Origin: an uncultured Enterobacteriaceae bacterium
GTDB taxonomy: Bacteria > Pseudomonadota > Gammaproteobacteria > Enterobacterales > Enterobacteriaceae
Direction of reading: 5' to 3'
DNA: 42,946 nucleotides
NCBI GenBank assembly: GCA_947631255.1
Contig: CANRKT010000029.1
Span: 1-42,946, forward strand
The number at the start of each line of letters is the position of its first letter. Position 1 is the first letter of the stretch. Position numbers and translations under genes: made by a program. The notes beneath the pieces are model-generated. The model searched no databases and had not been told where the DNA came from. It saw nothing but the letters and a program-made list of their open reading frames with translations. This document shows positions 1-10,561 of the stretch, piece after piece.

Positions 1-76
1 GGTGCATCCGGGAGGATTCGAACCTCCGACCGCTCGGTTCGTAGCCGAGTACTCTATCCAGCTGAGCTACGGATGC
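1..76 (-). tRNA. tRNA-Arg (anticodon ACG)
   Basis: The complement folds as a standard tRNA: a 7-bp acceptor stem beginning GCATCCG, a D-arm, the anticodon loop CTACGAA with anticodon ACG, and the T-arm GGTTCGAATCC. The encoded 3' end reads CACC and the final A of CCA falls just outside the window, so the gene is cut by one base. It lies 4 bases downstream of tRNA-Ser on the same strand. This matches the start of the E. coli serV-argV cluster, and further arginine tRNAs are probably just left of the window. Confidence 0.97.
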
Positions 77-80
77 AAAA

Positions 81-173
81 TGGCGGTGAGGCGGGGATTC
101 GAACCCCGGATGCAGCTATTAACCGCATACTCCCTTAGCAGGGGAGCGCCTTCAGCCTCTCGGCCACCTCACC
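81..173 (-). tRNA. serV: tRNA-Ser (anticodon GCT)
   Basis: This 93-nt class II tRNA has the long variable arm expected of serine. On the complement it starts GGTGAGGTGGCCGAGAGG, has the anticodon loop CTGCTAA with GCT, and ends in an encoded CCA. It reads AGC and AGU codons. It is transcribed before tRNA-Arg from the promoter at 253-280, as in E. coli serV. Confidence 0.97.
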
Positions 174-252
174 ACAGTCTCTTACGAGACACGCCTCTTT
201 CGAGTTGCTTCGAAGAACTTGTTAACTGCTCTTCGTCGCTGCGATGGCGCAC

Positions 253-280
253 ATATTACTTTCCCCGGTTTATAAGTCAA
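253..280 (-). promoter_or_regulatory. Promoter of the tRNA-Ser/tRNA-Arg operon
   Basis: On the minus strand a TTGACT -35 element (275-280) and a TAATAT -10 element (253-258) are separated by 16 bases. The -10 is followed by the GC-rich discriminator GTGCGCC, which is typical of stringently controlled stable-RNA promoters. Transcription would start about 70 bases before tRNA-Ser. Confidence 0.8.
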
Positions 281-576
281 ACATTTTTTCCAGAGTATTA
301 TCTGATTGCGCAATTCGCAGTCAATTAGTGTGTTATGACGGCAAAAAGAGTATTTTATCAACAGGAATATTTGCATAGCGCCAGTTAGCAGCAGTAATAA
401 AAATAACGGCTATCAGGCAAGTCGGTAGATCAAAGACAGATATAAAGACAAAATCCGTTCAAAAAGCAGCAGCAAACAGAAAGTAAGAGCAGAAAGCCAA
501 AACGAAAAGGGTCATGTTGAGAGATAAAACGACAGGGAAAAACGCTAAGGAATGAAAAAATAGCCATCAGAGGGGG
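281..576. other. Intergenic stretch with no gene seen
   Basis: This AT-rich sequence lies between the tRNA promoter and the csrA terminator. No open frame here has a convincing ribosome binding site or recognisable protein similarity. The short frames on both strands look like chance. Confidence 0.5.
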
Positions 577-612
577 AAAAGACGCGCCTCGCTATTTAAT
601 CGAGCGAGACGC
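577..612 (-). terminator. csrA terminator
   Basis: On the minus strand a 10-bp stem (arms 603-612 and 584-593, with one G-U pair and a 9-base loop) is followed by GTCTTTT. It begins 8 bases after the csrA stop codon. Confidence 0.75.
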
Positions 613-619
613 TTTATGC

Positions 620-805
620 TTAGAAGTTTGTTTGCTGAGACTTTTCAGCTTGAATACGCTGGTAGATTTCTTCGCGATGCACGGAAACTTCTTTCGGGGC
701 GTTCACACCAATGCGTACTTGGTTTCCTTTTACCCCAAGCACTGTCACGGTCACCTCATCGCCAATCATAAGGGTCTCACCAACTCGACGAGTCAGAATT
801 AACAT
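620..805 (-). CDS. csrA: Carbon storage regulator CsrA
   Basis: CsrA is a small homodimeric RNA-binding protein. It binds GGA motifs in mRNA leaders and controls translation and stability of carbon-storage, motility and biofilm transcripts. The 61-residue product has the family length and begins [15 protein letters not shown], with the conserved RNA-binding Leu4 and Arg44 regions ([10 protein letters not shown]). Only the last few residues (QQTNF) differ from the E. coli form. The ribosome binding site AAGGAGCAAAGAATG contains an AGGA motif, consistent with the known autoregulation. It lies downstream of alaS on the same strand with 239 bp between them, as in E. coli. Confidence 0.98.
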   Translation of the reverse strand: MLILTRRVGETLMIGDEVTVTVLGVKGNQVRIGVNAPKEVSVHREEIYQRIQAEKSQQTNF

Positions 806-991
806 TCTTTGCTCCTTGAAAGATTAAAAGAGTCGGGTCTCTCTATATCCCGGCATTAACCATCATATAACGCCAAAAAGTAAGCAATAACAAACACGTC
901 ATCACTGCATCACATTCTGCTACGAACAAGTTTAGCCGATATATTCTATTGTTACCTGACTTTATTTTTATGAGTACTCTGTATTTATTAC

Positions 992-1025
992 AAATATGCC
1001 ACAACAATTGTCCGTTGTGGCATAT
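992..1025 (-). terminator. alaS terminator-like hairpin
   Basis: A perfect 12-bp inverted repeat (ATATGCCACAAC at 994-1005 and its complement at 1014-1025, 8-base loop) starts 19 bases after the alaS stop codon. The following T-run on the minus strand is short (TTTG), so termination may be partial and could let some transcripts reach csrA. Confidence 0.55.
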
Positions 1026-1044
1026 ATTTACACAGTCATTATAT

Positions 1045-3672
1045 TCAGAGTTTTGCTGCAACCCAGGCTTCAACGCCAGCTAAAGCAGCCGGTAAAGCCT
1101 GGCTGTCAGTTCCTCCTGCCTGTGCCATATCAGGTCGACCACCACCTTTTCCGCCAACTTGCTGGGCAATCATGCCAACCAGCTCGCCTGCTTTAACTCT
1201 GTCAGTCACGTCTTTAGACACCCCAGCAATCAAAGAAACCTTGCCATCAACCACTGTCGAAAGCACGATAACGGCAGAGCCAAGCTGATTTTTCAGGTCA
1301 TCGACCATGGTGCGCAGTAGTTTCGGCTCAACATTGCTGAGGGTACTGACGAGCAACTTAACACCCTTGATATCAATTGCTTGATTAGAAAGACTAGCGC
1401 TTTCCTGAGAAGCTTGTTGCTCTTTCAGTTGTTGCAGTTCTTTTTCGAGCTGACGATTACGCTCCAGTACCGCACGCACTTTATCGTTAAGCCCCTGGGT
1501 GTCCCCTTTCAGCATCTGAGCGATATCGTGCAGTCTGTCACTTTGTTCGTGGAGAGTCGCCAGTGCACCTTCACCTGTTACAGCTTCGATACGACGGACA
1601 CCCGCTGCGGTACCTGACTCGGCAACGATACGGAACAGACCGATATCCCCCGTACGCGACGCATGAGTCCCACCACAAAGCTCTGTAGAGAAATCTCCCA
1701 TGCTGAGAACCCGCACATTATCGTCGTATTTCTCACCAAACAGAGCCATAGCCCCTTTCGCTTTCGCAGCCTCAAGATCCATCACCTGGGTTTCTATTGG
1801 CAGGTTATGGCGAATTTGCGCATTGACGATATCTTCGACTGCACGAATTTCAGCAGGTTTCATCGCCTCAAAATGAGAGAAGTCGAAACGAAGGCCTTTA
1901 TCGTTAACCAAAGAGCCTTTTTGCGCAACATGAGTGCCCAGCACCTGACGCAACGCGGCATGCAGTAAGTGCGTGGCTGAGTGGTTCAGACGAATACGTC
2001 CACGGAACGCTTCGTTTACTGCAGTCTGGATGCTCTGGCCTACTTTTAAACTACCGGTTGCCAGCTTGCCCAGATGACCAATTGCCTGACCATATTTCTG
2101 CGTATCAGCGACAACAAACTGCACACCTTCAGCGTTCAGCGTACCGATATCGCCTACCTGACCACCTGACTCGCCATAGAATGGAGTCTTATCAAGGATG
2201 ATAACCGCTTCGTCACCCTGATTAACCTGTTCAACCGCTTTGCCATCAACGAAGATAGCGCTGACGGTCGCATTAAACGACAGACTCTCGTATCCCTTAA
2301 ACTCAGAGGCGCTATCAACACGGATCATCGCATTGTAGTCAGCCCCGAAGCCACTGGCATCACGGGCACGACGACGCTGCTCTTCCATCGCGGCTTCAAA
2401 GCCTGCTTCATCCACCGTAATGTTACGCTCACGGCAAACATCGGCAGTTAAATCAACCGGGAAGCCGTAGGTATCATAGAGACGGAAAGCCGTTTCGCCA
2501 TCAAGCACATCACCTTTCAGGTTAGCCAGCTCTTCGTCGAGCAGAGCCAAACCACGCTCAAGGGTACGGGCAAATTGTTCTTCTTCGGTTTTCAGAACCT
2601 GCTCAACCAACGCTTGTTGCTGTGCCAGCTCTTCACCTGCGCTGCCCATCACGGCAACCAGTGGACCCACTAATTTATAGAAGAAGGTCTCCTGCGCACC
2701 CAGCATATTACCGTGGCGAATAGCACGACGAATAATACGGCGCAGCACATAGCCCCGGTTCTCATTTGACGGTGTGACGCCATCAGCAATCAGGAAGGCA
2801 CAGGAACGAATATGGTCAGCAATAACGCGCAGTGACTTATTCGACAAATCTGTCGCGCCAGTGACCTCGGCAACAGCCTTAATCAAGTGCTTAAACAGAT
2901 CGATATCGTAGTTAGAGTTCACATGCTGCAAGACCGCTGCAATACGCTCTAAGCCCATACCGGTATCAACCGAAGGCTTCGGTAGCGGCTGCATAACACC
3001 GTCAGCCTGACGGTTGAACTGCATAAAGACGATATTCCAGATCTCGATATAGCGGTCACCATCTTCTTCAGCAGAACCCGGAGGCCCGCCCCAGATATGG
3101 TCGCCATGATCGAAGAAAATTTCGGTGCAAGGACCACAAGGCCCAGTGTCACCCATCTGCCAGAAGTTATCAGAAGCAAAAGGAGCGCCTTTATTATCGC
3201 CGATACGAATGATACGTTCGCGCGGTACGCCCACTTCTTTTTCCCAAATCTCAAAGGCTTCGTCATCACTTTCATAGACGGTTACCCAGAGACGATCTTT
3301 TGGCAAATTAAACCATTGTTCGCTGGTCAGAAGTTCCCATGCGAAGTTAATAGCATCATGTTTGAAATAGTCGCCAAAACTGAAGTTACCGAGCATTTCA
3401 AAAAAGGTATGGTGACGTGCGGTGTAACCGACATTTTCCAGATCGTTATGCTTACCACCCGCACGCACACAACGCTGAGACGAGGTGGCTCGGGAGTAAC
3501 TACGCTTGTCCAGACCCAGGAAAACATCTTTAAACTGGTTCATTCCGGCGTTAGTAAACAGCAAAGTCGGATCATTGTGTGGAACCAGGGAGCTGCTCGC
3601 TACAACCTGGTGCCCTTTACTTTGGAAAAAATCGAGAAACGCCTGACGGATCTCAGCGGTGCTCTTGCTCAT
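1045..3672 (-). CDS. alaS: Alanine--tRNA ligase
   Basis: This enzyme charges tRNA-Ala in the cytoplasm and removes wrongly attached Ser and Gly by its internal editing domain. The 875-residue length matches E. coli AlaS. The order is a class II catalytic domain at the N-terminus ([20 protein letters not shown], then [12 protein letters not shown]), the editing domain with zinc ligands HSATH (about residues 564-568) and CGGTH (about 666-670), and a C-terminal oligomerisation domain ending in a Gly-rich C-Ala segment ([18 protein letters not shown]). The start [10 protein letters not shown] matches the family. It is the middle gene of the conserved recA-recX-alaS-csrA series. Confidence 0.98.
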   Translation of the reverse strand: MSKSTAEIRQAFLDFFQSKGHQVVASSSLVPHNDPTLLFTNAGMNQFKDVFLGLDKRSYSRATSSQRCVRAGGKHNDLENVGYTARHHTFFEMLGNFSFGDYFKHDAINFAWELLTSEQWFNLPKDRLWVTVYESDDEAFEIWEKEVGVPRERIIRIGDNKGAPFASDNFWQMGDTGPCGPCTEIFFDHGDHIWGGPPGSAEEDGDRYIEIWNIVFMQFNRQADGVMQPLPKPSVDTGMGLERIAAVLQHVNSNYDIDLFKHLIKAVAEVTGATDLSNKSLRVIADHIRSCAFLIADGVTPSNENRGYVLRRIIRRAIRHGNMLGAQETFFYKLVGPLVAVMGSAGEELAQQQALVEQVLKTEEEQFARTLERGLALLDEELANLKGDVLDGETAFRLYDTYGFPVDLTADVCRERNITVDEAGFEAAMEEQRRRARDASGFGADYNAMIRVDSASEFKGYESLSFNATVSAIFVDGKAVEQVNQGDEAVIILDKTPFYGESGGQVGDIGTLNAEGVQFVVADTQKYGQAIGHLGKLATGSLKVGQSIQTAVNEAFRGRIRLNHSATHLLHAALRQVLGTHVAQKGSLVNDKGLRFDFSHFEAMKPAEIRAVEDIVNAQIRHNLPIETQVMDLEAAKAKGAMALFGEKYDDNVRVLSMGDFSTELCGGTHASRTGDIGLFRIVAESGTAAGVRRIEAVTGEGALATLHEQSDRLHDIAQMLKGDTQGLNDKVRAVLERNRQLEKELQQLKEQQASQESASLSNQAIDIKGVKLLVSTLSNVEPKLLRTMVDDLKNQLGSAVIVLSTVVDGKVSLIAGVSKDVTDRVKAGELVGMIAQQVGGKGGGRPDMAQAGGTDSQALPAALAGVEAWVAAKL

Positions 3673-3825
3673 AAATATCCTGAAATCAAGCTAACGAAGA
3701 GTTATAAACCAGCGCAGATGGACATTTTTTCGCCATCAGAACTTGTTTACCTGGGAAAAAGTGGGAATAAGATAAGTTTTCTAGCGTGGGAAGTAAAATC
3801 CCGTCTGATACTAATCGACAAAAAT

Positions 3826-4326
3826 TCAGTAGATATTCTGAATGTCTTCCATAAAAAAGCCACGATAAAGCAGAAATCTCTGCACTTTAACCCGCTTCTG
3901 CCACTCGTCAGGCAGTGGAGTACCAAATTTACGCTCAGCCGTTTCTTTCGCTCGCTCACCCCAGTCAATTTCACAGGCATACAGCACCTCTTCCCGCGTC
4001 TCCCTGTCTATTCCTTTCTGTTGCAGTGACTGTCGGATAGACTGAGGTCCATAACCTTTACGGCTACGGCTGGCAATAAATCGCATCGCAAACTGCCGGT
4101 CATCAAGCCAGTTTTGCTGGTAACACCAGGCAATAACCTTTTCGATGTCTTCGGCTGAATATTCTGTTTTTTCTGGTTTTTGCCCGAAAGAGGCTGAAGG
4201 TGTCGGAGTGGTGAGCTTACGTCTTAGTTCCTGTTCGCTATGATCGCGCATCGCAAGAATACGAACGGCTCTGTCGCATAATCGGGAAAAGGCACTACGG
4301 GGAGACAGGAATAACTGTTCAGACAT
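3826..4326 (-). CDS. recX: Regulatory protein RecX
   Basis: RecX binds RecA filaments and limits their extension and recombinase activity. The 166-residue product has the three-helix repeat pattern of the family, including [20 protein letters not shown] near the N-terminus and [21 protein letters not shown] in the middle. It lies 81 bp after recA on the same strand. An imperfect inverted repeat (AAGGGG at 4365-4370 and CCCCTT at 4383-4388) stands in this gap without a T-run. In E. coli a leaky terminator at this place lets a small fraction of recA transcripts continue into recX, and the same control is likely here. Confidence 0.95.
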   Translation of the reverse strand: MSEQLFLSPRSAFSRLCDRAVRILAMRDHSEQELRRKLTTPTPSASFGQKPEKTEYSAEDIEKVIAWCYQQNWLDDRQFAMRFIASRSRKGYGPQSIRQSLQQKGIDRETREEVLYACEIDWGERAKETAERKFGTPLPDEWQKRVKVQRFLLYRGFFMEDIQNIY

Positions 4327-4407
4327 AATAAAACAAGCAACGATGAGTAGTGATGATAAGCTCTAAGGGGCGTCATTACACACCCCTTGAATAGCCCTTA
4401 AAATACC

Positions 4408-5493
<1,086 letters not shown>

Positions 5494-5543
5494 TCAAGCG
5501 AGATTCGCTGTTCTGCGGATTTCAATACGATTTTGTTAAATTA

Positions 5544-5571
5544 ATTATACTGTACAATCATACAGTATCAA
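5544..5571 (-). promoter_or_regulatory. recA promoter with LexA (SOS) box
   Basis: On the minus strand TTGATA (5566-5571) and TATAAT (5544-5549) are exactly 16 bases apart. The 16-base spacer is itself the LexA box CTGTATGATTGTACAG (5550-5565), matching CTG-N10-CAG. LexA bound here would block RNA polymerase directly. The -35 element ends 2 bases from the pncC stop codon. Confidence 0.93.
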
Positions 5572-5573
5572 GC

Positions 5574-6068
5574 TTATTTTTTTAGAAAACCATTCAACAA
5601 GGTTTGCAGTGCAAATTCCGTTGCCTGACGACGAACAGCATCGCGGTCACCGGCAAAGCATGCTGTTATAGCGACAGTCTGTCCCTGCTTATCAGCAAAA
5701 CCAAACCAGACCGTTCCAACCGGTTTTTCGTCGCTACCACCGTCTGGCCCGGCAATACCGCTGACCGAAATGGCGTAATCAGCCTGTGCTACCTGCAATG
5801 CTCCCAAAGCCATCTCACGTACGACTGCTTCACTCACTGCACCGTAAGCCTCCAGGGTCTGAGCAGCAACACCTATCAACTGCTGTTTAGCCTGATTACT
5901 GTAAGTGACAAACCCACGTTCAAACCACGCAGAACTGCCCGGCACGTCAGTGATCACTTTCGCTATCCAGCCTCCAGTACAGGACTCTGCTGTAGTGACT
6001 GTTGCACCAAGCAATCCCAAAGCCTGCCCGACTTGCTTACTAAGCTCAAACAATGCGTTCTCTGTCAT
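5574..6068 (-). CDS. pncC: Nicotinamide-nucleotide amidohydrolase PncC (CinA C-terminal domain family)
   Basis: PncC converts nicotinamide mononucleotide to nicotinic acid mononucleotide in pyridine nucleotide salvage. The 164-residue product is the stand-alone CinA C-terminal domain, with TTAESCTGGW, ERGFVTYSNQAK, GAVSEAVV and ISGIAGPDGGS. The start at 6068 gives MTENALFELSKQVGQAL, aligning with E. coli. An upstream ATG at 6089 would add 7 residues and cannot be excluded, since neither has a strong ribosome binding site (GGAA precedes the chosen one). It lies directly upstream of recA, as in E. coli. Confidence 0.93.
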   Translation of the reverse strand: MTENALFELSKQVGQALGLLGATVTTAESCTGGWIAKVITDVPGSSAWFERGFVTYSNQAKQQLIGVAAQTLEAYGAVSEAVVREMALGALQVAQADYAISVSGIAGPDGGSDEKPVGTVWFGFADKQGQTVAITACFAGDRDAVRRQATEFALQTLLNGFLKK

Positions 6069-6265
6069 ATGGATTCCAATTTTAGGCATATCATCAAACA
6101 ACCGGATAGTATTTTACTCAAGCTCCAGAGGATTACATTCGCTTATGCGACGAAGGTTCCAGATGGGAACCCTCGATACTCCTCGCACCCGGTGCAGAAA
6201 GCTGAAACGTAGCGTTATCTTGCCCCCTCCCCCGAATCCCACCTGTGAGTCAGGGAAATTAAGAC

Positions 6266-7321
6266 TTATCTGGCCTGAGCGACCGCCTCGCCCAGTTGCC
6301 ATACGGCCATGGCATAATGGGTGCTATGGTTATAGCGAGTAATGGTGTAGAAATTCGGTAAACCATACCAATACTGATAACGGTCGCCCATATCAAAACG
6401 CAATAGACTCGCTTCATGGTGGTTACCCAGTGAAGCTTGTGGGCTCAAGCCAGACTGTGCCAGGGTTGACACGCTGTATTTGGTTTTAAAGCCATTTGCC
6501 AATCCTGGAACTTGCCCATTGGCAGGAACAGCGACGAGATCCCCTTTCTTCCAGCCATGTACTTTGAAATAGTTGGCGACACTGCCAATCGCATCTTCAG
6601 CATTCCACAAATTCACATAGCCATCATCATTAAAATCAACCGCATACTCTTTAAAAGAGGACGGCATAAACTGACCATATCCCATCGCCCCGGCAAAAGA
6701 TCCCTTCAATGACAGTGGGTCAACCTGCTCTTTACGCGACATCAGCAGGAAAGTTTCCAGTTCACCGGAAAAGTATTCCGCACGGCGGGGGTAAGCAAAC
6801 GAGAGGGTGGCAAGTGCGTCAATAATGCGCGTTTTACCCATAACCCGACCCCAGCGGGTTTCAACACCGATAATACCGACAATGATTTCCGGTGGTACGC
6901 CATAAATCTGGTAAGCACGGTTCAGGGCCGATTCGTATTGATTCCAGAATTTCACACCATTTTGTACGTTATCTGGAGTAATAAATTTACCTTGATAACG
7001 CAACCATGCTCCGTTAGGACCTGGCACTGGAGTGGCGGTAGGCGCCTGTTGCTCCATCAGGCGTAGGACATAGTCGAGTTTTTTAGTCTGTGACAGAATT
7101 TCATGCATTTGTTGTCTGTCGAAACCATGTTTCTTGACCATTTTATCAATAAATTTTTCAGCTTCGGGGTTATAGGCAAAATCCCCAGTAGCCATAAAAA
7201 CATTATGATCGGGTTGCAACAGGAAGCCGCCCGTTTGTGGCATGACTTCGGCTACCGGTTTGCTGCTACAAGCAGATAACAGCGCAATAAGGGGGAACAT
7301 GGCAAGTGATGAGTAGCGCAT
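6266..7321 (-). CDS. mltB: Membrane-bound lytic murein transglycosylase B
   Basis: MltB is an outer-membrane lipoprotein that cleaves the MurNAc-GlcNAc bond of peptidoglycan, leaving 1,6-anhydro ends. The 351-residue product has a lipoprotein signal with lipobox LLSAC (Cys at residue 18). The family 103 catalytic region IIGVETRWGRVMGKTR carries the catalytic Glu, followed by GAMGYGQFMPSSF. E. coli MltB is about 361 residues, so this is essentially full length. It ends block A, and the DNA beyond its start no longer follows E. coli order. Confidence 0.95.
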   Translation of the reverse strand: MRYSSLAMFPLIALLSACSSKPVAEVMPQTGGFLLQPDHNVFMATGDFAYNPEAEKFIDKMVKKHGFDRQQMHEILSQTKKLDYVLRLMEQQAPTATPVPGPNGAWLRYQGKFITPDNVQNGVKFWNQYESALNRAYQIYGVPPEIIVGIIGVETRWGRVMGKTRIIDALATLSFAYPRRAEYFSGELETFLLMSRKEQVDPLSLKGSFAGAMGYGQFMPSSFKEYAVDFNDDGYVNLWNAEDAIGSVANYFKVHGWKKGDLVAVPANGQVPGLANGFKTKYSVSTLAQSGLSPQASLGNHHEASLLRFDMGDRYQYWYGLPNFYTITRYNHSTHYAMAVWQLGEAVAQAR

Positions 7322-7390
7322 CCGATTAGGTATCCGTATCGTTTTCCAGAAATGCTTCTATGATTATGCAATGTTACCCGTTTACCTGTC

Positions 7391-7591
7391 TTGTTTACAC
7401 CCTGCCGCCAGGTGCCAGCGGGAAATGAAGTATTGTGGATCATCGATATCTATCCGTTCATCATGGCGGGACTATTGGTTTCAACCGGGACATGGTCAGA
7501 TAGAGTCGGACATCGACGTATGCTGCTGGCAGGTCTCGTGATATTTATGCTACGAAACTATCAGGTTTCAGTCTCATATCAGTCACGTTAA
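7391..7591 (+). pseudogene. Remnant of an MFS (SmvA-like) drug exporter
   Basis: This frame encodes GNEVLWIIDIYPFIMAGLL followed by WSDRVGHRRMLLAGLVIF (about 7421-7552). That is the end of transmembrane helix 1, helix 2 and the signature loop 2-3 (GxxxDRxGHRR) of DHA2-type MFS multidrug exporters; it resembles the SmvA segment from memory. No start region or remaining helices are present, and the frame stops soon after. It looks like an internal fragment left after deletion. The rest of the 7322-7688 gap shows nothing recognisable. Confidence 0.6.
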
Positions 7592-7688
7592 TATCATCAA
7601 CGATTAAAAAATGGACACATATAAATGCGCCCATTTTATGTAAAAATACAGACAGTTACAGTTCCCTTAATAAGGGATGATTTCCCTT

Positions 7689-9116
7689 TCAGGACTTTAA
7701 TAAGGGCTTTCTATCGAAATAGCGTTTGGCATTGTTAAAACAAACATCCTGGATAAGCTGGCTCAACATCACTTCATCATCAGGGATCTCGCCCTCGGTT
7801 GCCCACTGCCCAACCAGATTACAGAGCAGACGGCGGAAATATTCATGACGAGTGTAAGAGAGAAAGCTACGTGAGTCGGTCAGCATACCAACAAACTGAC
7901 TGAGCAGCCCCATCTGTGACAGCTGCGTCAGCTGACGCAACATGCCATCTTTCTGGTCATTAAACCACCAGCCTGAACCAAACTGTACCTTCCCGCCAAC
8001 ACCACTGCCCTGGAAATTACCACACATCGTCGCAAGGACTTCGTTATCTTTAGGGTTCAGGCAGTAGAGAATTGTTTTTGGTAATTCATGGGTGACATCC
8101 ATAGCGTCAAGCAAACGCGCCAGTGCCCAGCCGATCGAGGCATCACCAATGGAATCAAAACCGGTATCCGGCCCTAACTGCCGATACATACGGGTATTGT
8201 TATTACGAATAGCGCCAAGATGCAGCTGCATCACCCAACCACGTGCAGCATACTGACGCCCCAGCCATACCAGTACTGCGGTCGAGAATTGGGCTATTTC
8301 ATCTTCAGTGAGTGATCCCCCGGCCAGACGTTTTCCAAGAATAGCATCCAGTTGGCTGTCTTCTGGCACCGGCGCAAAACGCAAAATATCAATGCCATGG
8401 TCAGCGGAGCGGCAGCCACAAGCATCAAAGTGGTCAAGACGGTGAGTCAGGGCCTGGCACAAATCAGCAAAGCGGGTAATATTCACGTCCGCAACAGTCT
8501 GTAATTTACCAATATAATCAGCAAAACCATCCAGCTCGATTTTAAATACTTTGTCAGGGCGCCAGCTTGGAGCCACCTCAATCTCAAACTGAGTGTCTGC
8601 GGCTATCTGCTGATGATATTCCAGAGAGTCGACAGGATCATCAGTAGTACCGACCATATGCACCTTCATCTGGCGCATAATGCCACGGGCAGAAAATTCC
8701 GCAGTAGCCAGTTTCTCATTGCACTGGTTCCAGATAGCTTCCGCGCTTTGTGGTCCAAATAGCTGACCAGTAATACCAAACGGACGACGAAGCTCGAGAT
8801 GAGTCCAGTGATAGAGTGGGTTACCGAGTGTTTTTGGCACGGTGTCAGCCCAGGCGAGATATTTTTCCCAGTCACTGGTTTGCTTGCCGGTGATTAAAGA
8901 CTCATCCACTCCGGCACAACGCATCGCACGCCATTTATAGTGATCCCCTTCCAGCCAGATCTGGCCGAGATTATCGAACTGGCGATTTTCAGCAATATCT
9001 TTGGGATTTAAATGGCAGTGATAATCATAGATGGGCATCTCTGCTGCGTACTGATGATAAAGCCTGCGACCAATTTCATTTTTTAGTAAAAAATCGTCCG
9101 TCATAAATGCTGCCAT
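7689..9116 (-). CDS. uxaC: Glucuronate isomerase (uronate isomerase)
   Basis: UxaC isomerises D-glucuronate to D-fructuronate and D-galacturonate to D-tagaturonate, the first cytoplasmic step of hexuronate breakdown. The 475-residue product has the amidohydrolase-fold metal motif YDYHCHLNP near residue 27, plus [32 protein letters not shown] and a C-terminal [19 protein letters not shown]. The start at 9116 ([11 protein letters not shown]) is preferred because AGGAG lies 6 bases upstream and it aligns with E. coli; a longer frame to 9161 lacks support. It stands alone: uxaA, uxaB, exuT and kdg genes are not adjacent, so the rest of the pathway must be elsewhere if it is present. Confidence 0.96.
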   Translation of the reverse strand: MAAFMTDDFLLKNEIGRRLYHQYAAEMPIYDYHCHLNPKDIAENRQFDNLGQIWLEGDHYKWRAMRCAGVDESLITGKQTSDWEKYLAWADTVPKTLGNPLYHWTHLELRRPFGITGQLFGPQSAEAIWNQCNEKLATAEFSARGIMRQMKVHMVGTTDDPVDSLEYHQQIAADTQFEIEVAPSWRPDKVFKIELDGFADYIGKLQTVADVNITRFADLCQALTHRLDHFDACGCRSADHGIDILRFAPVPEDSQLDAILGKRLAGGSLTEDEIAQFSTAVLVWLGRQYAARGWVMQLHLGAIRNNNTRMYRQLGPDTGFDSIGDASIGWALARLLDAMDVTHELPKTILYCLNPKDNEVLATMCGNFQGSGVGGKVQFGSGWWFNDQKDGMLRQLTQLSQMGLLSQFVGMLTDSRSFLSYTRHEYFRRLLCNLVGQWATEGEIPDDEVMLSQLIQDVCFNNAKRYFDRKPLLKS

Positions 9117-9196
9117 TGTTTTCTCCTGGATTGGCGAGGATATCGGTTCCCTGAGTGTCATTTTTCACCGCATCCAGAGACATCTTCGCCCTATTG

Positions 9197-9329
9197 ATTA
9201 CCCGAAATGATTTCAACCGGTCTATATAGACAAGTTGCTTACAGGAAAAACGTCGGGCGTAGACAAGCGATAAGATCCGGCTGTCTGAACGTCGGCAACG
9301 GCCAAGCAACTTGAAATATGACGGATATG
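9197..9329. repeat. ERIC-like palindromic intergenic repeat
   Basis: A perfect 10-bp inverted repeat, CAAGTTGCTT (9231-9240) and AAGCAACTTG (9304-9313), encloses about 63 bases with further partial complementarity (GACA/TGTC). The outer sequences ACCCGAAATGATTTC and AACTTGAAATATGACGGATA resemble the flanks of the long ERIC-type intergenic repeats common in Serratia, Yersinia and Photorhabdus. The core does not match the ERIC consensus well, so this is a divergent relative or a different MITE-like element. Confidence 0.5.
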
Positions 9330-9348
9330 TTGACCAAAAAGATGATGG

Positions 9349-9366
9349 CAATTGGTATCACAAAAA
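9349..9366. promoter_or_regulatory. Possible ExuR/UxuR half-operator
   Basis: CAATTGGTATCACAAAAA matches 12 of 18 positions of the ExuR/UxuR-type palindrome AAATTGGTATACCAATTT, with a perfect left half. It lies about 235 bp upstream of uxaC, beyond the repeat, so a role in uxaC control is uncertain. Confidence 0.25.
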
Positions 9367-9592
9367 AGTGTGAAGCCGCACAAGGATTGGAGAGATCTTG
9401 TAGGGAGATCAAAAAAGATAATACGAGTCGTTCAGTTTAGAGATATTCGTCACACAACTGAGATTTCAGCCATTGATTTAAAATAAAAAAATTGATAATA
9501 AAATAATGTTACAGTTTTAATAAAACACTTTTTCTTTTTATAAGTCATTTATTATCATAAGATTAAAATAATTATCGTCTATTCTGAAAACG

Positions 9593-10561
9593 TCATCCGG
9601 GTAAAATAAATGTATCATCAGATCCCGATAGCGGATCAAACATCTGTATCTGCGAGAACGAATTGTTTAGCAAACGACGATTAGGCACTTTTAATGTCAG
9701 AGCCAGTTGATTCTGACTGGTTAGCAGCAAAGACTGAGACTCAAGCTGTTTAAAGTTGTCGATATCTGATTTAAGCACTTCTAGTGCTTCGCGAGTCAAA
9801 ATATGCGGGCTAAATGATCCGGTTGTTTTTAATGCGCTAAGCCGTTGACGCAGCAGTTCATTCGACGAGCTGTTACGCGCAAAATAACCTGCGGCAATCC
9901 CATCTTCCTCCAAGTAAATATGCGTTTGTCCAAGGATAAAAGCCGCTTTATTTTTTAGCTCCGTGATCAGCATGGTGAAGTGTATATTTTCAATCAGTTG
10001 CTTATTGGTCAGATCGTTGAGCAAGCTAGTCAGTAACATGTCCAAGTCACTAAAAGCACGGCGTAGCGGCACAATGTGCAGGCGAATAAAGCGCGGATCG
10101 TCCTGTTTCTGATTAGCGTAGATAGCTTCTTCAATCGCGGCAAGCGCCTTGCTTTTGATCTCACTAAATTGAATCAAGTGACTGAATCTGGCCGCCTCTA
10201 AAAGCAGGGTGGCTTTTTGATCTAGTCCGTCAATTTTATTTCCTAACTCTTCCAGTTGTTGACTCAAGACTTCAGTGCTGTGCCGTGCTGAGAGAATGTT
10301 GACTGCTGAGAGTAATGATGTCTGTTGAGTTAACTGATTTACGGCTTCAGTTTGCGCCTGGTTTAAGGTGCGATTTAACTCCTGCTTAAGCATTTCTGCC
10401 CCCCCAACAGAGTCATCACTGGGAAAGACCAGATGCTTCACAATACGTCCGCCAGCATCACGGATCGTACCGCCAAACACCTGCAACGTCCCGGTGGCAA
10501 TACCCTCCAGAATTTCAGGTGAAAGAGGGAGTGCACGTTCCATTAACTCAGAAAGACTCAT
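9593..10561 (-). CDS. Hypothetical protein, partner of the YaaW-like gene
   Basis: I do not recognise this 322-residue protein. It begins MSLSELMERALPLSPEILEG and then has a Gly-rich segment, IATGTLQVFGGTIRDAGGRI. Residues about 60-150 are Gln/Leu-rich and likely form coiled coils or long helices (EVLSQQLEELGNKIDGLDQK), followed by a helical middle and C-terminal part. There is no signal peptide, no clear membrane segment and no catalytic motif. Its ATG overlaps the TGA of the upstream YaaW-like gene (ATGA), so the two are almost certainly translationally coupled and work together. The region downstream is very AT-rich and has no clear terminator. Coding is well supported by length and coupling; the function is unknown. 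Confidence 0.75.
   Translation of the reverse strand: MSLSELMERALPLSPEILEGIATGTLQVFGGTIRDAGGRIVKHLVFPSDDSVGGAEMLKQELNRTLNQAQTEAVNQLTQQTSLLSAVNILSARHSTEVLSQQLEELGNKIDGLDQKATLLLEAARFSHLIQFSEIKSKALAAIEEAIYANQKQDDPRFIRLHIVPLRRAFSDLDMLLTSLLNDLTNKQLIENIHFTMLITELKNKAAFILGQTHIYLEEDGIAAGYFARNSSSNELLRQRLSALKTTGSFSPHILTREALEVLKSDIDNFKQLESQSLLLTSQNQLALTLKVPNRRLLNNSFSQIQMFDPLSGSDDTFILPG

Noticed and set aside
2-328. 108-codon plus-strand frame at the left edge
   Set aside because: It reads through the antisense strands of tRNA-Arg and tRNA-Ser (GGFEPPTARF, RRGFEPRM), a common annotation artefact.
3097-4029. 310-codon plus-strand frame across alaS and recX
   Set aside because: It is antisense to two well-identified genes and shows no protein family motifs.
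5604-6212. 202-codon plus-strand frame opposite pncC
   Set aside because: It is the shadow of the pncC reading frame on the other strand, with Cys/Ser-rich, low-plausibility composition.
9076-9351. 91-codon minus-strand frame upstream of uxaC
   Set aside because: It runs through the palindromic repeat and the uxaC start region, has no ribosome binding site, and its similarity to proteins would reflect the repeat.
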